Assembly: GCF_022234545.1 (NCBI RefSeq)
Contig: NZ_JAIEUI010000023.1
Location: 57,811 to 121,810 of the forward strand
DNA: 64,000 nucleotides
Origin: Paenibacillus piscarius
Lineage (GTDB): Bacteria > Bacillota > Bacilli > Paenibacillales > Paenibacillaceae
Direction of reading: 5' to 3'
Part shown: one piece after another, positions 44,774 to 53,614 of the stretch
Numbering within the stretch: position 1 is the first letter of the stretch
Layout of the letters: every line of letters begins with the position of its first letter
Translations under genes and position numbers: made by a program
Notes under the pieces: model-generated
Databases searched by the model: none
What the model was told of the DNA's origin: nothing
The model's input: the letters and a program-made list of their open reading frames with translations, nothing else

Positions 44774-45979
44774 TCACTTCCAGTCCGGACGCAGCGCAAT
44801 CAGCCGGTCATCCTGCGCCTGCGGGTCGCCTCTGCCGTCACGGTTGTTGGTCATAAGGTACAGGGTACCATCCGGCCCTTCCGCTACATTACGGATTCGC
44901 CCGTATTTTTCCTTGAACAGACTGGTGATTGAAGGCGTTCCGCCCGCTGGCGGCAGCGATACCCTTAGGAGCTGCTGCCCGGCCAGATTCGCGACCAGCA
45001 GCTCACCGGCCCAAGGCCCCTGCGTAATGAAGGTCATTCCAGACGGAGCCCAGGTCTCCTTCCCGCTGTGGACCAGTGGAGTCACCAGCTTCTGCTGACC
45101 CACTCCGGTCTCATCACCTTCGATCAGCGGCCAGCCATAATTGGCTCCGGCCTTAATGAGGTCCAGCTCATCGTGGCTGGACTGGCCATGCTCGGAGCTG
45201 TAGAGCGCCCCGCTCTCCGGCTGCCAGGCCAGCCCCTGGGCGTTGCGGTGCCCCATGCTGTAGACCGGCGAGCCGGGCCACGGGTTGTCTTCGGGGATGG
45301 AGCCGCCGGGCGTAATCCGCAGGATTTTGCCGCCCAGACTATTCTTGTCCTGCGCCAGCTCCGGCTCATAGCGGTCACCTGTGGTGATGTACAGATTCCC
45401 GTCCGGCCCGAGCTTGATCCGTCCGCCGTTATGATTGGTGTCCCCCGGTATATGATCCAGCAGAACCCCGCTGATCTCTGCTGCTTCTCTTCCAATCTGA
45501 ATCTGCAGCACCCGGTTCGCCGTTTCGCCCTGTTCGGTTCGGTAAGTGTGATAGACATAAGCCTGACCATTCTGTTCAAAATCAGCATCAAGCGCAAGGC
45601 CCAACAGACCGCCTTCTCCCTCACTGACCAAAGAATCAGAGAGCTTCAGCAGCGGAGCCTCGCGCAGCTTGCCGTTCTCTATAACACGCAGGCTGCCGGA
45701 ACGCTCGGTAAAGAAAATCCGTCCATCCAGTGCAAACGCCATCTCCCAGGGTACCTCAAGGCCCCTGGCTACAGTCTCAGCAGTATAGGGAAAATCCGGG
45801 GATACACCCGGAGCTTCGTCAGGCTGGGCGTTAACCGGCGGACGGCCTTCCGCTCCATTCTCCTGCAGCTTATCCTCCTGTCCAGCGGAAGTGCAGGCTG
45901 ACAGCAACGTCATCAGCAAGACCATTGTTACACGCAGCATACAGGTACCGGAGCGCAGCTTATTTTTTGTTATCGCCAT
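44774..45979 (-). CDS. PQQ-dependent sugar dehydrogenase-like lipoprotein
   Basis: Soluble glucose/aldose dehydrogenase family (six-bladed propeller) protein, 401 residues from the ATG at 45979 (AAGGAGG upstream). The frame is open further upstream, but that part is not coding-like. The signal peptide ends with the lipobox LLSAC. Typical segments: VPWEMAFALDGRIFFTERSG (about residues 72-91), DHIPGDTNHNGGRIKLGPDG, MGHRNAQGLAWQP, SSEHGQSSHDELDLI. The electron acceptor and true cofactor are unproven. Confidence 0.9.
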   Translation of the reverse strand: MAITKNKLRSGTCMLRVTMVLLMTLLSACTSAGQEDKLQENGAEGRPPVNAQPDEAPGVSPDFPYTAETVARGLEVPWEMAFALDGRIFFTERSGSLRVIENGKLREAPLLKLSDSLVSEGEGGLLGLALDADFEQNGQAYVYHTYRTEQGETANRVLQIQIGREAAEISGVLLDHIPGDTNHNGGRIKLGPDGNLYITTGDRYEPELAQDKNSLGGKILRITPGGSIPEDNPWPGSPVYSMGHRNAQGLAWQPESGALYSSEHGQSSHDELDLIKAGANYGWPLIEGDETGVGQQKLVTPLVHSGKETWAPSGMTFITQGPWAGELLVANLAGQQLLRVSLPPAGGTPSITSLFKEKYGRIRNVAEGPDGTLYLMTNNRDGRGDPQAQDDRLIALRPDWK

Positions 45980-46168
45980 GTCCCTAACCTCCTTCAGGTA
46001 TTCATTAAAATTATTCGTTAAAATCCCGATTGTGGCAACTATTACCCTATGCATCTCTTGCTCAAACGACTGAGGCTGGAGTGACAACTGGAGGTGCAGC
46101 ATCCATGTTAATGAATTATAATGGGAACATTGCTGTTCAAGCGTGTAGACGAAAGGGGAACACTCGAA

Positions 46169-47263
46169 ATGAATTTGGCTCTGCAAAAACTGGAGCAGAA
46201 CATGGCAGGCGAACGCCTGGATGCCCTGCTCGTCACCGATCCCAAGCATGTATATTATCTGACCGGCTTCGCCAGCAACCCGCATGAACGCTTCCTCGGC
46301 CTGCTGCTGATCCGCGGCGAAGAGCCGGTGCTGATCGTTCCGGCGCTGGATGCTGAAGCGGCCCATGCCGCCTCCTCGGTGCAGACGATTCTAACGCACA
46401 GCGATACGGACAACCCTTATGCGCTGCTGAAATCACGCTTCGGCAACACTGGCATTGGCAGCTTCGGTATCGAGAAGGAGCACTTCTCGGTCAGCCGGTA
46501 TGAGCAGCTTGCCGAAGCGGTTGGTGCAGGCTCCTACACGGACATCGGCCACCTGCTCCGGGCCATGCGCGCGGTCAAGACACCCGAGGAAGTGGCCATC
46601 ATGAAGCAGGCTGCCGAGCAGGTGGAGGAGGTGCTCCGCCGCGGCCTGGCGCATGTCAAGGCCGGGATCAGCGAGATCGAGCTGGTAGCTGAGCTGGAAT
46701 ATCTGATGAAGAAGGTTGGCGCATCCGGCCCCTCCTTCGACACCATGGTCTTGTCCGGGCCGAAGACGGCGCTGCCGCATGGCGTGCCGGGCGAACGCCG
46801 GATTCAGCCGGGCGATCTGCTCATGTTCGATATGGGCGTATACACCGGCGGCTACGCCTCCGACATTACCCGCACCTTCGCCGTAGGGGAAGTGGACAGC
46901 AAGCTGCGGGACATCTACAGTACCGTGCTGGCCGCTAACGAAGCGGGCATTGCCGCCGCTGTGGCCGGAGCAACCTTCGGTTCTGTCGACAAGGCGGCAC
47001 GTGATGTGATTGAAGCCGCAGGCTACGGGGAGTACTTCATGCACCGTGTCGGTCACGGGCTGGGCATGGATACCCATGAGTATCCTTCACTGCATGGACT
47101 GAACACCGATGTGATCGAGAACGGCAATGTGTTCACTGTGGAGCCGGGAATCTATGTCCCGAATCTGGGCGGTGTGCGCATTGAGGATGATGTGCTGGTA
47201 ACAGCCGAAGGCCCGCAGACGCTGACCAGCTTCCCCAAGGAATGGACAGTATTGAGTCTGTAG
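46169..47263 (+). CDS. M24-family Xaa-Pro peptidase
   Basis: Dimetal aminopeptidase for X-Pro peptides, 364 residues from the ATG at 46169 (AAAGGGG upstream). An N-terminal creatinase-like domain (about 1-130) precedes the pita-bread domain. Metal ligands: Asp in MFDMGVYTGGYASDITRTF, His in HRVGHGLGMDTHE, Glu in FTVEPGIYV and in GGVRIEDDVL. The set is complete. It is divergent from the sugar dehydrogenase gene and followed by a strong terminator. Confidence 0.94.
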   Translation: MNLALQKLEQNMAGERLDALLVTDPKHVYYLTGFASNPHERFLGLLLIRGEEPVLIVPALDAEAAHAASSVQTILTHSDTDNPYALLKSRFGNTGIGSFGIEKEHFSVSRYEQLAEAVGAGSYTDIGHLLRAMRAVKTPEEVAIMKQAAEQVEEVLRRGLAHVKAGISEIELVAELEYLMKKVGASGPSFDTMVLSGPKTALPHGVPGERRIQPGDLLMFDMGVYTGGYASDITRTFAVGEVDSKLRDIYSTVLAANEAGIAAAVAGATFGSVDKAARDVIEAAGYGEYFMHRVGHGLGMDTHEYPSLHGLNTDVIENGNVFTVEPGIYVPNLGGVRIEDDVLVTAEGPQTLTSFPKEWTVLSL

Positions 47264-47287
47264 CAGACACAGACACAGCATAAGAAA

Positions 47288-47331
47288 CCCCCAGCATCAC
47301 CGGAGATCCGGTGGAGCTGGGGGTCTATTTT
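47288..47331. terminator. Intrinsic terminator between convergent genes
   Basis: CCCCCAGC / GCTGGGGG plus inner CACCGG / CCGGTG stems with an AGAT loop, then TCTATTTTT on the plus strand. Confidence 0.85.
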
Positions 47332-47334
47332 TGA

Positions 47335-48060
47335 TCAGGCAATACGGTTTCCGGGCTCCTGGGGTGACGGCGTGTGCTCCTCTTCAGCAAACTTGAAGGA
47401 ACGGCCGATATACAGCACCGGCGTGCCGGCGGCTGTGAGCAGGAACTTCGATACGTAGGTGGTCAGCAGAATCTCGGTCCAGACCTTCAGATCATACATC
47501 CCGGCAAAGGCAATCGTACAGAAGATCAGCGTATCGACAAACGAGCTGACCATCGTGCTGCCGTTCGAGCGGATCCATAGCTGCCGTGAGCTTCCGTAGT
47601 ACTTGCGTATCCAAGAATACAGCCTTACATCCAGGAACTGGCTGATAAAGTAAGCGGTCAGGCTGCCCAGCGCAAGCCGCGGCATCAGTCCGAAGATCGT
47701 CTGCAGCGAGGATTGGGCAATATCCGTCTCCTGCGGCTCAAACACAAGCACCATCTGCATAATGACGGTCGTCATCAGCAGGGTGAAGAAGCCGAACCAC
47801 ACCGCACTCCGTGCTTCTTTGCGGCCGTACCGCTCGTTCAGCAGGTCACTGGTCATATACAGGGTGACATACATCGTATTGCCCAGCGTCATGACAATAT
47901 CGAACGGCATCGCAATCGTCTTGGCGACCTGGATATTGGCGACCACGGTGGCCATTCCGACCCAGGCATAGAGCCCTTTTTTGCCGAATAGCCGGTAGCA
48001 CAGCAGAAAAAATCCAAAATTAACGACAACAAATAAAAGTCCCCATAACAGGTTAAACAT
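47335..48060 (-). CDS. Queuosine-precursor transporter (YhhQ/VUT family)
   Basis: Integral membrane importer for a 7-deazaguanine precursor (preQ0 or preQ1) of queuosine in tRNA. 241 residues with about six helices. Family-like features: YMTSDLLNERYGRKEARSAV after helix 3 (about residues 70-89) and SSFVDTLIFCTIAF (about 174-187). The preQ1-I-like riboswitch in front of the gene supports this role. The ribosome-binding site AGGAGG is 13 nt from the ATG and forms part of the riboswitch. Confidence 0.9.
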   Translation of the reverse strand: MFNLLWGLLFVVVNFGFFLLCYRLFGKKGLYAWVGMATVVANIQVAKTIAMPFDIVMTLGNTMYVTLYMTSDLLNERYGRKEARSAVWFGFFTLLMTTVIMQMVLVFEPQETDIAQSSLQTIFGLMPRLALGSLTAYFISQFLDVRLYSWIRKYYGSSRQLWIRSNGSTMVSSFVDTLIFCTIAFAGMYDLKVWTEILLTTYVSKFLLTAAGTPVLYIGRSFKFAEEEHTPSPQEPGNRIA

Positions 48061-48073
48061 AATACTTCGAATT

Positions 48074-48113
48074 CCTCCTAGTTTTGGTTACGCGGGATGG
48101 TTACGAACCGCGG
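48074..48113 (-). promoter_or_regulatory. preQ1-I-like riboswitch controlling the queuosine-precursor transporter
   Basis: Minus strand: P1 stem CGCGG / CCGCG (48108-48112 with 48091-48095), loop TTCGTAACCATC, then the A-rich tail TAACCAAAACTAGGAGG. Small size, a C-containing loop and an A-rich tail that can fold back are the preQ1-I pattern; the tail closely resembles the short Thermoanaerobacter tengcongensis type. The tail contains the Shine-Dalgarno, so ligand binding would block translation. Confidence 0.8.
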
Positions 48114-48374
48114 CTTGCAGCTTGCTGAAACAAAGCCTTACTACTCTATCACATCTAAAGCTAACATGCTATGAAAATTTTAAATTTGCATCAAGCACCT
48201 TTTTGTTCATTCTTTTTGGCAAATTGGTGATCAGGTCGTTAAATATTCATTTTTTTCTGAAAATTATGCGTGATATAGCAATTTTTCACTATTCAACCGG
48301 AGGTTAATTCTATAGAATAGTTATCAATTACTATTGCACTCCCCCGAGATGTATGCAAAAAAGGAGAGATCGCC

Positions 48375-50063
48375 GTGTTAGGCTTCAAAAAATCAATAAG
48401 CCGTAAGTTTACGCTGTTGCTGTTTGCCGTATTATTACTCACTTCGCTTACATTGAGTATCAGCTTCTATGTGATATCGATCGGTACCATTAACAGCTAC
48501 GTGATGCCGCAGATCGACAAGTCTCTGAAGGCCGCTGCCCAGGATGCCTATAAGAACCTGAATGCCACCAATGCGCAGCAGACCCTGAACAAGAATGAAC
48601 AGGCCCGGACCAATGTCGAATTCTATTTCGAGGACAAGCGTAAAAAGCTGGATGTGGATACGATCTTCCTCATCAATCTGAAGGATGGCCAGGCTACTGT
48701 CCTGACCGCAGACCATGGCGCCAAGCTGAAGCCGGATGAGGCCATAGAGGTATCGCCCGCCATGGAACAGGCTGCCCAAGGCAAAGCCGGGCTCAGTGAC
48801 CTCTATGAAGATAGCCACGGTATACATAAGAGCGCCTATGTGGGTGTTCCCGGAACGACTATGATTGTAGCTGCGAGCGCGGATATGGGCTTCATCAAAG
48901 ATAAGATGAGCAGCATTCTGTGGACCAGCGCAGGCATTACCCTGCTGGCCCTGGTGGTCGGCGTTACTGCCGCAGCCTTGCTGAGCCGCAGGATTACCCG
49001 CCCGATCAGTAAGCTGGCTGCCTACAGCAACAAGCTGGCCGAAGGGGACTTCACCGAAGCGCTCACCATCAAAGGCAGTGACGAGGTCGGCCAGCTCTCG
49101 GAGAGCTTCCGGATCATGAGCGAACGGCTGAAGGAGATGATCGGACATGTGCTGGATACCTCCGGCACCGTGGTTGCCGATTCTAATGATCTGAAGACGC
49201 GTGTCCAGACGCTGAATACGATGGCGGAACACTCCGCAGCCTCGGTGGAGGAGATCGGCAAGGGCAGCGCGATGATTGCCAGCAGCGCGATGGATAACTC
49301 GCGGGCCATGGATGAGATTAATATGGGCATCCAGCATATCGCCTCCGCCGCCGGTGAAGTGACCGAGCAGATCAATGAAGCTTCTACCGAAGCGCAGAGC
49401 GGCAATGAGATTGCCCAGACGGCGGTGGAGCAGATGCGCCAGGTGGAACAGGCGTCTGAACAGTCGCTGGAGCAATTCCGGCTGATGAATGAACGCTCGC
49501 TGATGATTGGAGAGGTTGTGCAGGGCATCACCGAAATTACGAAGCAGATCCAGATGCTGTCGCTCAACGCCTCCATTGAAGCGGCCCGTGCCGGAGAGCA
49601 TGGCCGGGGATTCGCTGTCGTGGCCGGGGAGGTCCGCAAGCTGTCCGAGCAGTCCAAGGAATCCAACGAGCAGATCCGCGAATTCCTGCTGAGCTTACAG
49701 GAGGACATGAACCGCTCCGTGACCGAGATGAATCATGTCAACGCAGAGGTCGCTTCCGGAGTGAACAAGGTGGTTGAGGCGGGCAATGCCTTCAATCATC
49801 TGCTGATTCTCATCCAGAGCATCAATCACAGCATCCAGTCCGTTTCAGCTGCCACCCAGCAGATCTCGGCCGGTACGGAAGAGGTCAGCGCGTCTGTTGA
49901 GGAGACTGCACAGATTACAGCCAAGTCCCGGCAGAATGCCGATACCCTGGCCGGCAACTCCGCCCGCCAGCATGAAGAGCTGGAAGGCCACGCCCAGACG
50001 GTCGAGCATCTGTACCAGCAAGCGGTGAAGCTGCAGCAGGCAGTTGCGCAGTTTAAGATTTAG
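48375..50063 (+). CDS. Methyl-accepting chemotaxis protein
   Basis: 562 residues from a GTG at 48375 with AAGGAGAG upstream. First membrane helix about residues 12-36, an extracytoplasmic single-Cache-like sensing domain to about 175, second helix (about 178-200), HAMP (SRRITRPISKLAAYSNKLA), and a long signalling coiled coil. The hairpin tip is intact: ITKQIQMLSLNASIEAARAG and HGRGFAVVAGEVRKLSEQS (about residues 387-425). The ligand is unknown. The 250 bp upstream are AT-rich and hold no gene. Confidence 0.95.
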   Translation: MLGFKKSISRKFTLLLFAVLLLTSLTLSISFYVISIGTINSYVMPQIDKSLKAAAQDAYKNLNATNAQQTLNKNEQARTNVEFYFEDKRKKLDVDTIFLINLKDGQATVLTADHGAKLKPDEAIEVSPAMEQAAQGKAGLSDLYEDSHGIHKSAYVGVPGTTMIVAASADMGFIKDKMSSILWTSAGITLLALVVGVTAAALLSRRITRPISKLAAYSNKLAEGDFTEALTIKGSDEVGQLSESFRIMSERLKEMIGHVLDTSGTVVADSNDLKTRVQTLNTMAEHSAASVEEIGKGSAMIASSAMDNSRAMDEINMGIQHIASAAGEVTEQINEASTEAQSGNEIAQTAVEQMRQVEQASEQSLEQFRLMNERSLMIGEVVQGITEITKQIQMLSLNASIEAARAGEHGRGFAVVAGEVRKLSEQSKESNEQIREFLLSLQEDMNRSVTEMNHVNAEVASGVNKVVEAGNAFNHLLILIQSINHSIQSVSAATQQISAGTEEVSASVEETAQITAKSRQNADTLAGNSARQHEELEGHAQTVEHLYQQAVKLQQAVAQFKI

Positions 50064-50100
50064 CGATAATAGGTCAACAGTATAAAAAGCAGATCATATA

Positions 50101-50148
50101 AAAAGCAGTTCCGGGGGCCGCGCATATCGGCCTTGTGGAACTGCTTTT
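50101..50148. terminator. Intrinsic terminator
   Basis: AAAAGCAGTTCC pairs with GGAACTGCTTTT, with an inner GGCCG..CGGCC stem, followed by TTG. It lies between the convergent chemoreceptor and ynfA genes and is T-rich on both sides. Confidence 0.8.
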
Positions 50149-50167
50149 TGTTGCGGGATGGGCTTGA

Positions 50168-50494
50168 TCAGTGTCTTGGCGCCCATAGAATGACGGATAC
50201 CCCGATTACGCAGATGCCTGCTCCGATCCAGTCATACAGGTCCGGCGTCTTCCGGTCGACCAGCCAGCCCCACAGCACGGCAAGCACGATAAACACCCCG
50301 CCGTATGCCGCATACACCCGGCCGAAGGAAGGAAACTTCTGCAGCGTCGGGATCACCCCGTAGGCAATCAGAATGACGGAGCCCGCCAGTCCGTACCACA
50401 GCGGGCGCGATTCCCGCAGCCAGAGCCAGACCAGATATCCTCCGCCGATCTCGGCCAGGCCGGCAACAATGAACAACAGCACTGCGGATACCAT
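50168..50494 (-). CDS. ynfA: YnfA-family (UPF0060) small membrane protein
   Basis: 108 residues, four membrane helices. Family blocks: AGLAEIGGGYLVWLWLRE (about residues 11-28), AYGVIPTLQKFPSFGRVYAA (about 44-63), YGGVFIVLAVLWGW (about 64-77), and DWIGAGICVIGVSVILW (about 88-104). YnfA relatives resemble SMR-type exporters. Its ATG follows the cobQ stop with no gap (TAG then ATG), and GGGAGGGG within the cobQ end serves as its ribosome-binding site, so it is the last gene of the cob operon. Confidence 0.9.
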   Translation of the reverse strand: MVSAVLLFIVAGLAEIGGGYLVWLWLRESRPLWYGLAGSVILIAYGVIPTLQKFPSFGRVYAAYGGVFIVLAVLWGWLVDRKTPDLYDWIGAGICVIGVSVILWAPRH

Positions 50495-52117
50495 CTATTC
50501 CCCTCCCGCAGGCAGGCCCATGATTCGGTAGACCGCAGCCATATCCAGATGTGCCTGCACAGCGTCCGCCAGCCGGTCGAATTCCTGCTCCCGCAGAGCT
50601 GCCGCTGAGAAGGTGGCGGTTAGCGGCTCCAGTCCCTTGGCTGTGCGTAAGCCGTCCAGCCAGCTCCGTCGCAGCGCATCGTTGTGGAACAGCCCGTGCA
50701 GGTAGCTGCCCCAGATGCGGCCGTCCGGTGTGCCCCAGCCCTCCGGCACCGCATGCCCGTCTGGTCCTTGAAGCGTGAACAGACTGCGGACGGAAGATGG
50801 GTCGTGATTCATGGTTGTTCCCATATGAATCTCATACCCGGTGACAGACGGCTCCTCCGTTGTTTCGGGAGCTGCAATGTTTAGCCGCAGCGGATGGTCT
50901 GCTGCCAGCCCGCCGCTGACCCGCACGGTTGTCTTCTGCTGCAGAAACGAGGTGGAGAGCGGCAGATACCCGAGACCTTCGGTCTCTCCCGGCTCCGCAC
51001 TTTCGACAGCATGGGGGTCCAGCAGCCGCTGCCCCAGCATCTGATACCCGCCGCAGATACCGGCCAACTGTTGCGTTCCCCGCTCCAGCGCACGCTCGAT
51101 TGCGGTCGGGAACCCTTGCTCCCGCAGATATTGCAGGTCTGCCACCGTGTTCTTCGTGCCCGGCAGCAGGATCACATCCGGGGTTCCCAGCTCGTCTGCG
51201 GACTGTACGTAACGTACCGCTGTATCCGGCTCATCCTCCAGCGGATCGAAGTCGGTGAAGTTAGAGATTCGGGGGTAACGGATCACAGCGATATCAATCG
51301 CCTTCTCTGTCCCCTCGCGCTGCCGGCCTGACGTCCGCTCCAACACCACCGAGTCCTCCGCCTCAATGCGCAGCTGCGGCAGGAACGGCAGCACCCCCAG
51401 CACCGGAATGCATGTCCGCTCCTCCAGCCAATCCAGCCCAGGCTTCAGCAGGGAGACATCCCCGCGGAATTTATTGATAATGAAGCCTTTGACCCGGGCG
51501 CGCTCATGCGGCTCCAGCAGCTCCAGCGTCCCGACAATGAAGGCGAACACACCGCCCCGGTCAATATCCGCCACCAGCAGCACCGGAGCATCCGCCCAGC
51601 CCGCCAGATTCATATTGACGATGTCCCGGGACTTGAGGTTAATCTCCGCCGGGCTGCCCGCGCCTTCCATCAGCACGATATCATAAGCCTCCCGCAGCCG
51701 GCCCAAGGCATCCATGACGGTGTCCTTGGCCTCGGGGAGGAACTTCTCCCGGTATTCCCTCGCGCTGAGCGCGGCATGAGGCACTCCGTGCACCACAATC
51801 TGTGCGCTCATCTCGCCGGAGGGCTTCAGCAGAATCGGATTCATGTCGCTGGTCGCGGTAATGCCGAAGGCCTCCGCCTGCATCCCCTGGGCGCGGCCAA
51901 TCTCCAGGCCGTCCGCCGTCACATAGGAATTCAGCGCCATATTCTGCGATTTGAACGGCGCGGTCCGGTAGCCGTCCCGGGTCATTATCCGCCCGATGGC
52001 GGCGGTTACCAGGCTCTTGCCGACATCGGAGGCGGTGCCCTGAATCATGAGCACCGCGCCTGCGGCAGCCCGGGGGACAGCTTGGGGGGCAGCTTGGCGT
52101 GCGTATGTATCTTCCAT
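50495..52117 (-). CDS. cobQ: Cobyric acid synthase CobQ
   Basis: Glutamine- and ATP-dependent amidation of (adenosyl)cobyrinic acid a,c-diamide to cobyric acid. 540 residues. An N-terminal synthetase domain with IQGTASDVGKSLVTAAIGR (about residues 25-43) and MEGAGSPAEINL (about 150), and a C-terminal class I glutaminase domain with the nucleophile Cys in LAGICGGYQMLG (about 352-363) and the His region YLHGLFHND. GAGGAGG precedes the ATG at 52117. A 130-nt gap separates it from cobS. Confidence 0.95.
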   Translation of the reverse strand: MEDTYARQAAPQAVPRAAAGAVLMIQGTASDVGKSLVTAAIGRIMTRDGYRTAPFKSQNMALNSYVTADGLEIGRAQGMQAEAFGITATSDMNPILLKPSGEMSAQIVVHGVPHAALSAREYREKFLPEAKDTVMDALGRLREAYDIVLMEGAGSPAEINLKSRDIVNMNLAGWADAPVLLVADIDRGGVFAFIVGTLELLEPHERARVKGFIINKFRGDVSLLKPGLDWLEERTCIPVLGVLPFLPQLRIEAEDSVVLERTSGRQREGTEKAIDIAVIRYPRISNFTDFDPLEDEPDTAVRYVQSADELGTPDVILLPGTKNTVADLQYLREQGFPTAIERALERGTQQLAGICGGYQMLGQRLLDPHAVESAEPGETEGLGYLPLSTSFLQQKTTVRVSGGLAADHPLRLNIAAPETTEEPSVTGYEIHMGTTMNHDPSSVRSLFTLQGPDGHAVPEGWGTPDGRIWGSYLHGLFHNDALRRSWLDGLRTAKGLEPLTATFSAAALREQEFDRLADAVQAHLDMAAVYRIMGLPAGGE

Positions 52118-52247
52118 GTTGATCCTCCTCGCTTTCTTGCTGCAGCCGGCGCTTGGCGGCGGCGCAGGTGTTGGACGCCGTGCGGTGCGGCGTGTAGGTA
52201 TACATTTGGCCGGATTATCTCATGCTGCCGAATTGCTGCGCGGCCCG

Positions 52248-53060
52248 CTAAGGCAGGTTGTGCTGGATGAGCACCAGCACCAGCAGCACCACCGTCTCGA
52301 GCAGCTCGCCCAGCGCGCCGTAGACGTCGCCCGTGAGCCCGCCGAGCCGGCTCACGGTCCGCCGCGCGGCGAGCGTGCCGCAGGCGGCCGCCGCCAGCGG
52401 CGCCAGGACGGCCGCTGCTGCCAGCTGCGGCCAGACCCCGCTGCCCGCGCCAAGCGCCAGAGGCGCTGCGGCTGCGGCCAGCGTCAGCAGCGCGGCGCAT
52501 AGCAGCGCGCGCTGCTCCTGCCGGGCAGGCAGCCCGCCGAAGGTGGCTGCCAACCCCTCGCTGCCGCGGGCCAGCGGATAGCGGGCCATGGCCCGCACCA
52601 TGTACCAGCGGCCCCAGACCGGCGGCAGCAGGAGCAGCGGCAGCAGGCTGAAGCTGCCGCCTTCGAGATATGCCGCCAGCAGCGCGGCCTTCAGCAGCAG
52701 GAGCAGCACGCAGGCCAGCACTCCCATAGCGCCGACACGGCTGTCCTTCATAATCTCCAGCATCCGCTCCCTGGAGCGGTAGCTGAGCAGCGCATCGGCG
52801 CTGTCCATCCAGCCGTCCAGATGCAGCCCGCCGGTCAGCCCCACCCACAGGATGAGGGTGATCACAGCGGCAGGCCAAGGCGGCAGCAGCCAGGCGGCCG
52901 CTGCTGCGCCGATCGCGGCGCACAGGCCGATGGCCGCGCCGACCAGCGGATAATAGACCACGCTTGCCCGCATCAGCTCAGGAGAGAAATCCGTGCTTGT
53001 CCGGACCGGAAACCGGGACAAGAACTGAAAAGCGGCAGCAGCTTCCCTCCGCGCGCTCAC
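52248..53060 (-). CDS. cobS: Adenosylcobinamide-GDP ribazoletransferase CobS
   Basis: Joins adenosylcobinamide-GDP to alpha-ribazole, the final step of nucleotide-loop assembly, in the membrane. 270 residues from the GTG at 53060, which overlaps the cobU stop (GTGA) and has GGGAG upstream; the longer frame to 53126 is not needed. The start region is AFQFLSRFPV, and the metal motif GLHLDGWMDSADALLS lies near residues 74-89. Ala/Leu-rich helices fill the rest, with very high GC in this part. Confidence 0.93.
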   Translation of the reverse strand: MSARREAAAAFQFLSRFPVRTSTDFSPELMRASVVYYPLVGAAIGLCAAIGAAAAAWLLPPWPAAVITLILWVGLTGGLHLDGWMDSADALLSYRSRERMLEIMKDSRVGAMGVLACVLLLLLKAALLAAYLEGGSFSLLPLLLLPPVWGRWYMVRAMARYPLARGSEGLAATFGGLPARQEQRALLCAALLTLAAAAAPLALGAGSGVWPQLAAAAVLAPLAAAACGTLAARRTVSRLGGLTGDVYGALGELLETVVLLVLVLIQHNLP

Positions 53061-53614
53061 AGCAGATACTCCCGGCTCTTCAGCTCCACCGGTATCCCGG
53101 CTGTAACCAGAAATACCTGCCCGCAACGGGCGGCGAGCCGCGCATTCATGCGCCCGGCCAGATCGCGGTACAGCCGGCCCAGTGCATATTCCGGCACAAT
53201 GCTGTCGCCCACTTCATTGGTCACTAGAATAAGTGTCCCTTCGAAGCCCTCAACACTTCGCTCCAGCACAGCAATCTCAGCCTCTGCCCGTTGCTGTCTG
53301 TCACTGTGCTCCTCCACCGCCAGCAGCCGGTTCGACAGCCAGAGCGTCAGGCAGTCCACCAGTACAGTCTGCCCGCTGCCGGAGAGCCGTTCCAGCAGCG
53401 CCGCCAGCTCCAGCGGTTCCTCTAGCGTCTCCCAGCGAAAAGCCCCTGCCTCCCGCTGCTGACGGTGCAGGGCAATCCGCGCCTTCATCTCCTCATCGAA
53501 GGCTTGCCCGGTCGCCACATAGACAGCCTGCCCGGCAGGAGCAAGCTTTGCAGTCAGACGCTCGGCGAAGCCGCTTTTGCCGCTGCGTGCCCCGCCGGTT
53601 ACAAGAATGCTCAT
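53057..53614 (-). CDS. cobU: Adenosylcobinamide kinase / guanylyltransferase CobU
   Basis: Bifunctional enzyme that phosphorylates adenosylcobinamide and then transfers GMP. 185 residues from the ATG at 53614, which overlaps the cobT stop (ATGA). P-loop VTGGARSGKS (about residues 5-14), substrate motif YVATGQAFDEEMKARIALHR (about 32-51), VDCLTLWLSN (about 87-96), and VTNEVGDSIVPEYALGRLYRD (about 130-150; 21 residues across two adjoining blocks). All family blocks are present. Confidence 0.95.
   Translation of the reverse strand: MSILVTGGARSGKSGFAERLTAKLAPAGQAVYVATGQAFDEEMKARIALHRQQREAGAFRWETLEEPLELAALLERLSGSGQTVLVDCLTLWLSNRLLAVEEHSDRQQRAEAEIAVLERSVEGFEGTLILVTNEVGDSIVPEYALGRLYRDLAGRMNARLAARCGQVFLVTAGIPVELKSREYLL

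Noticed and set aside
45980..46366. N-terminal extension of the sugar dehydrogenase frame
   Set aside because: The lipoprotein signal peptide starts at the ATG at 45979 with a good Shine-Dalgarno; the upstream 129 codons overlap the divergent peptidase promoter and start.
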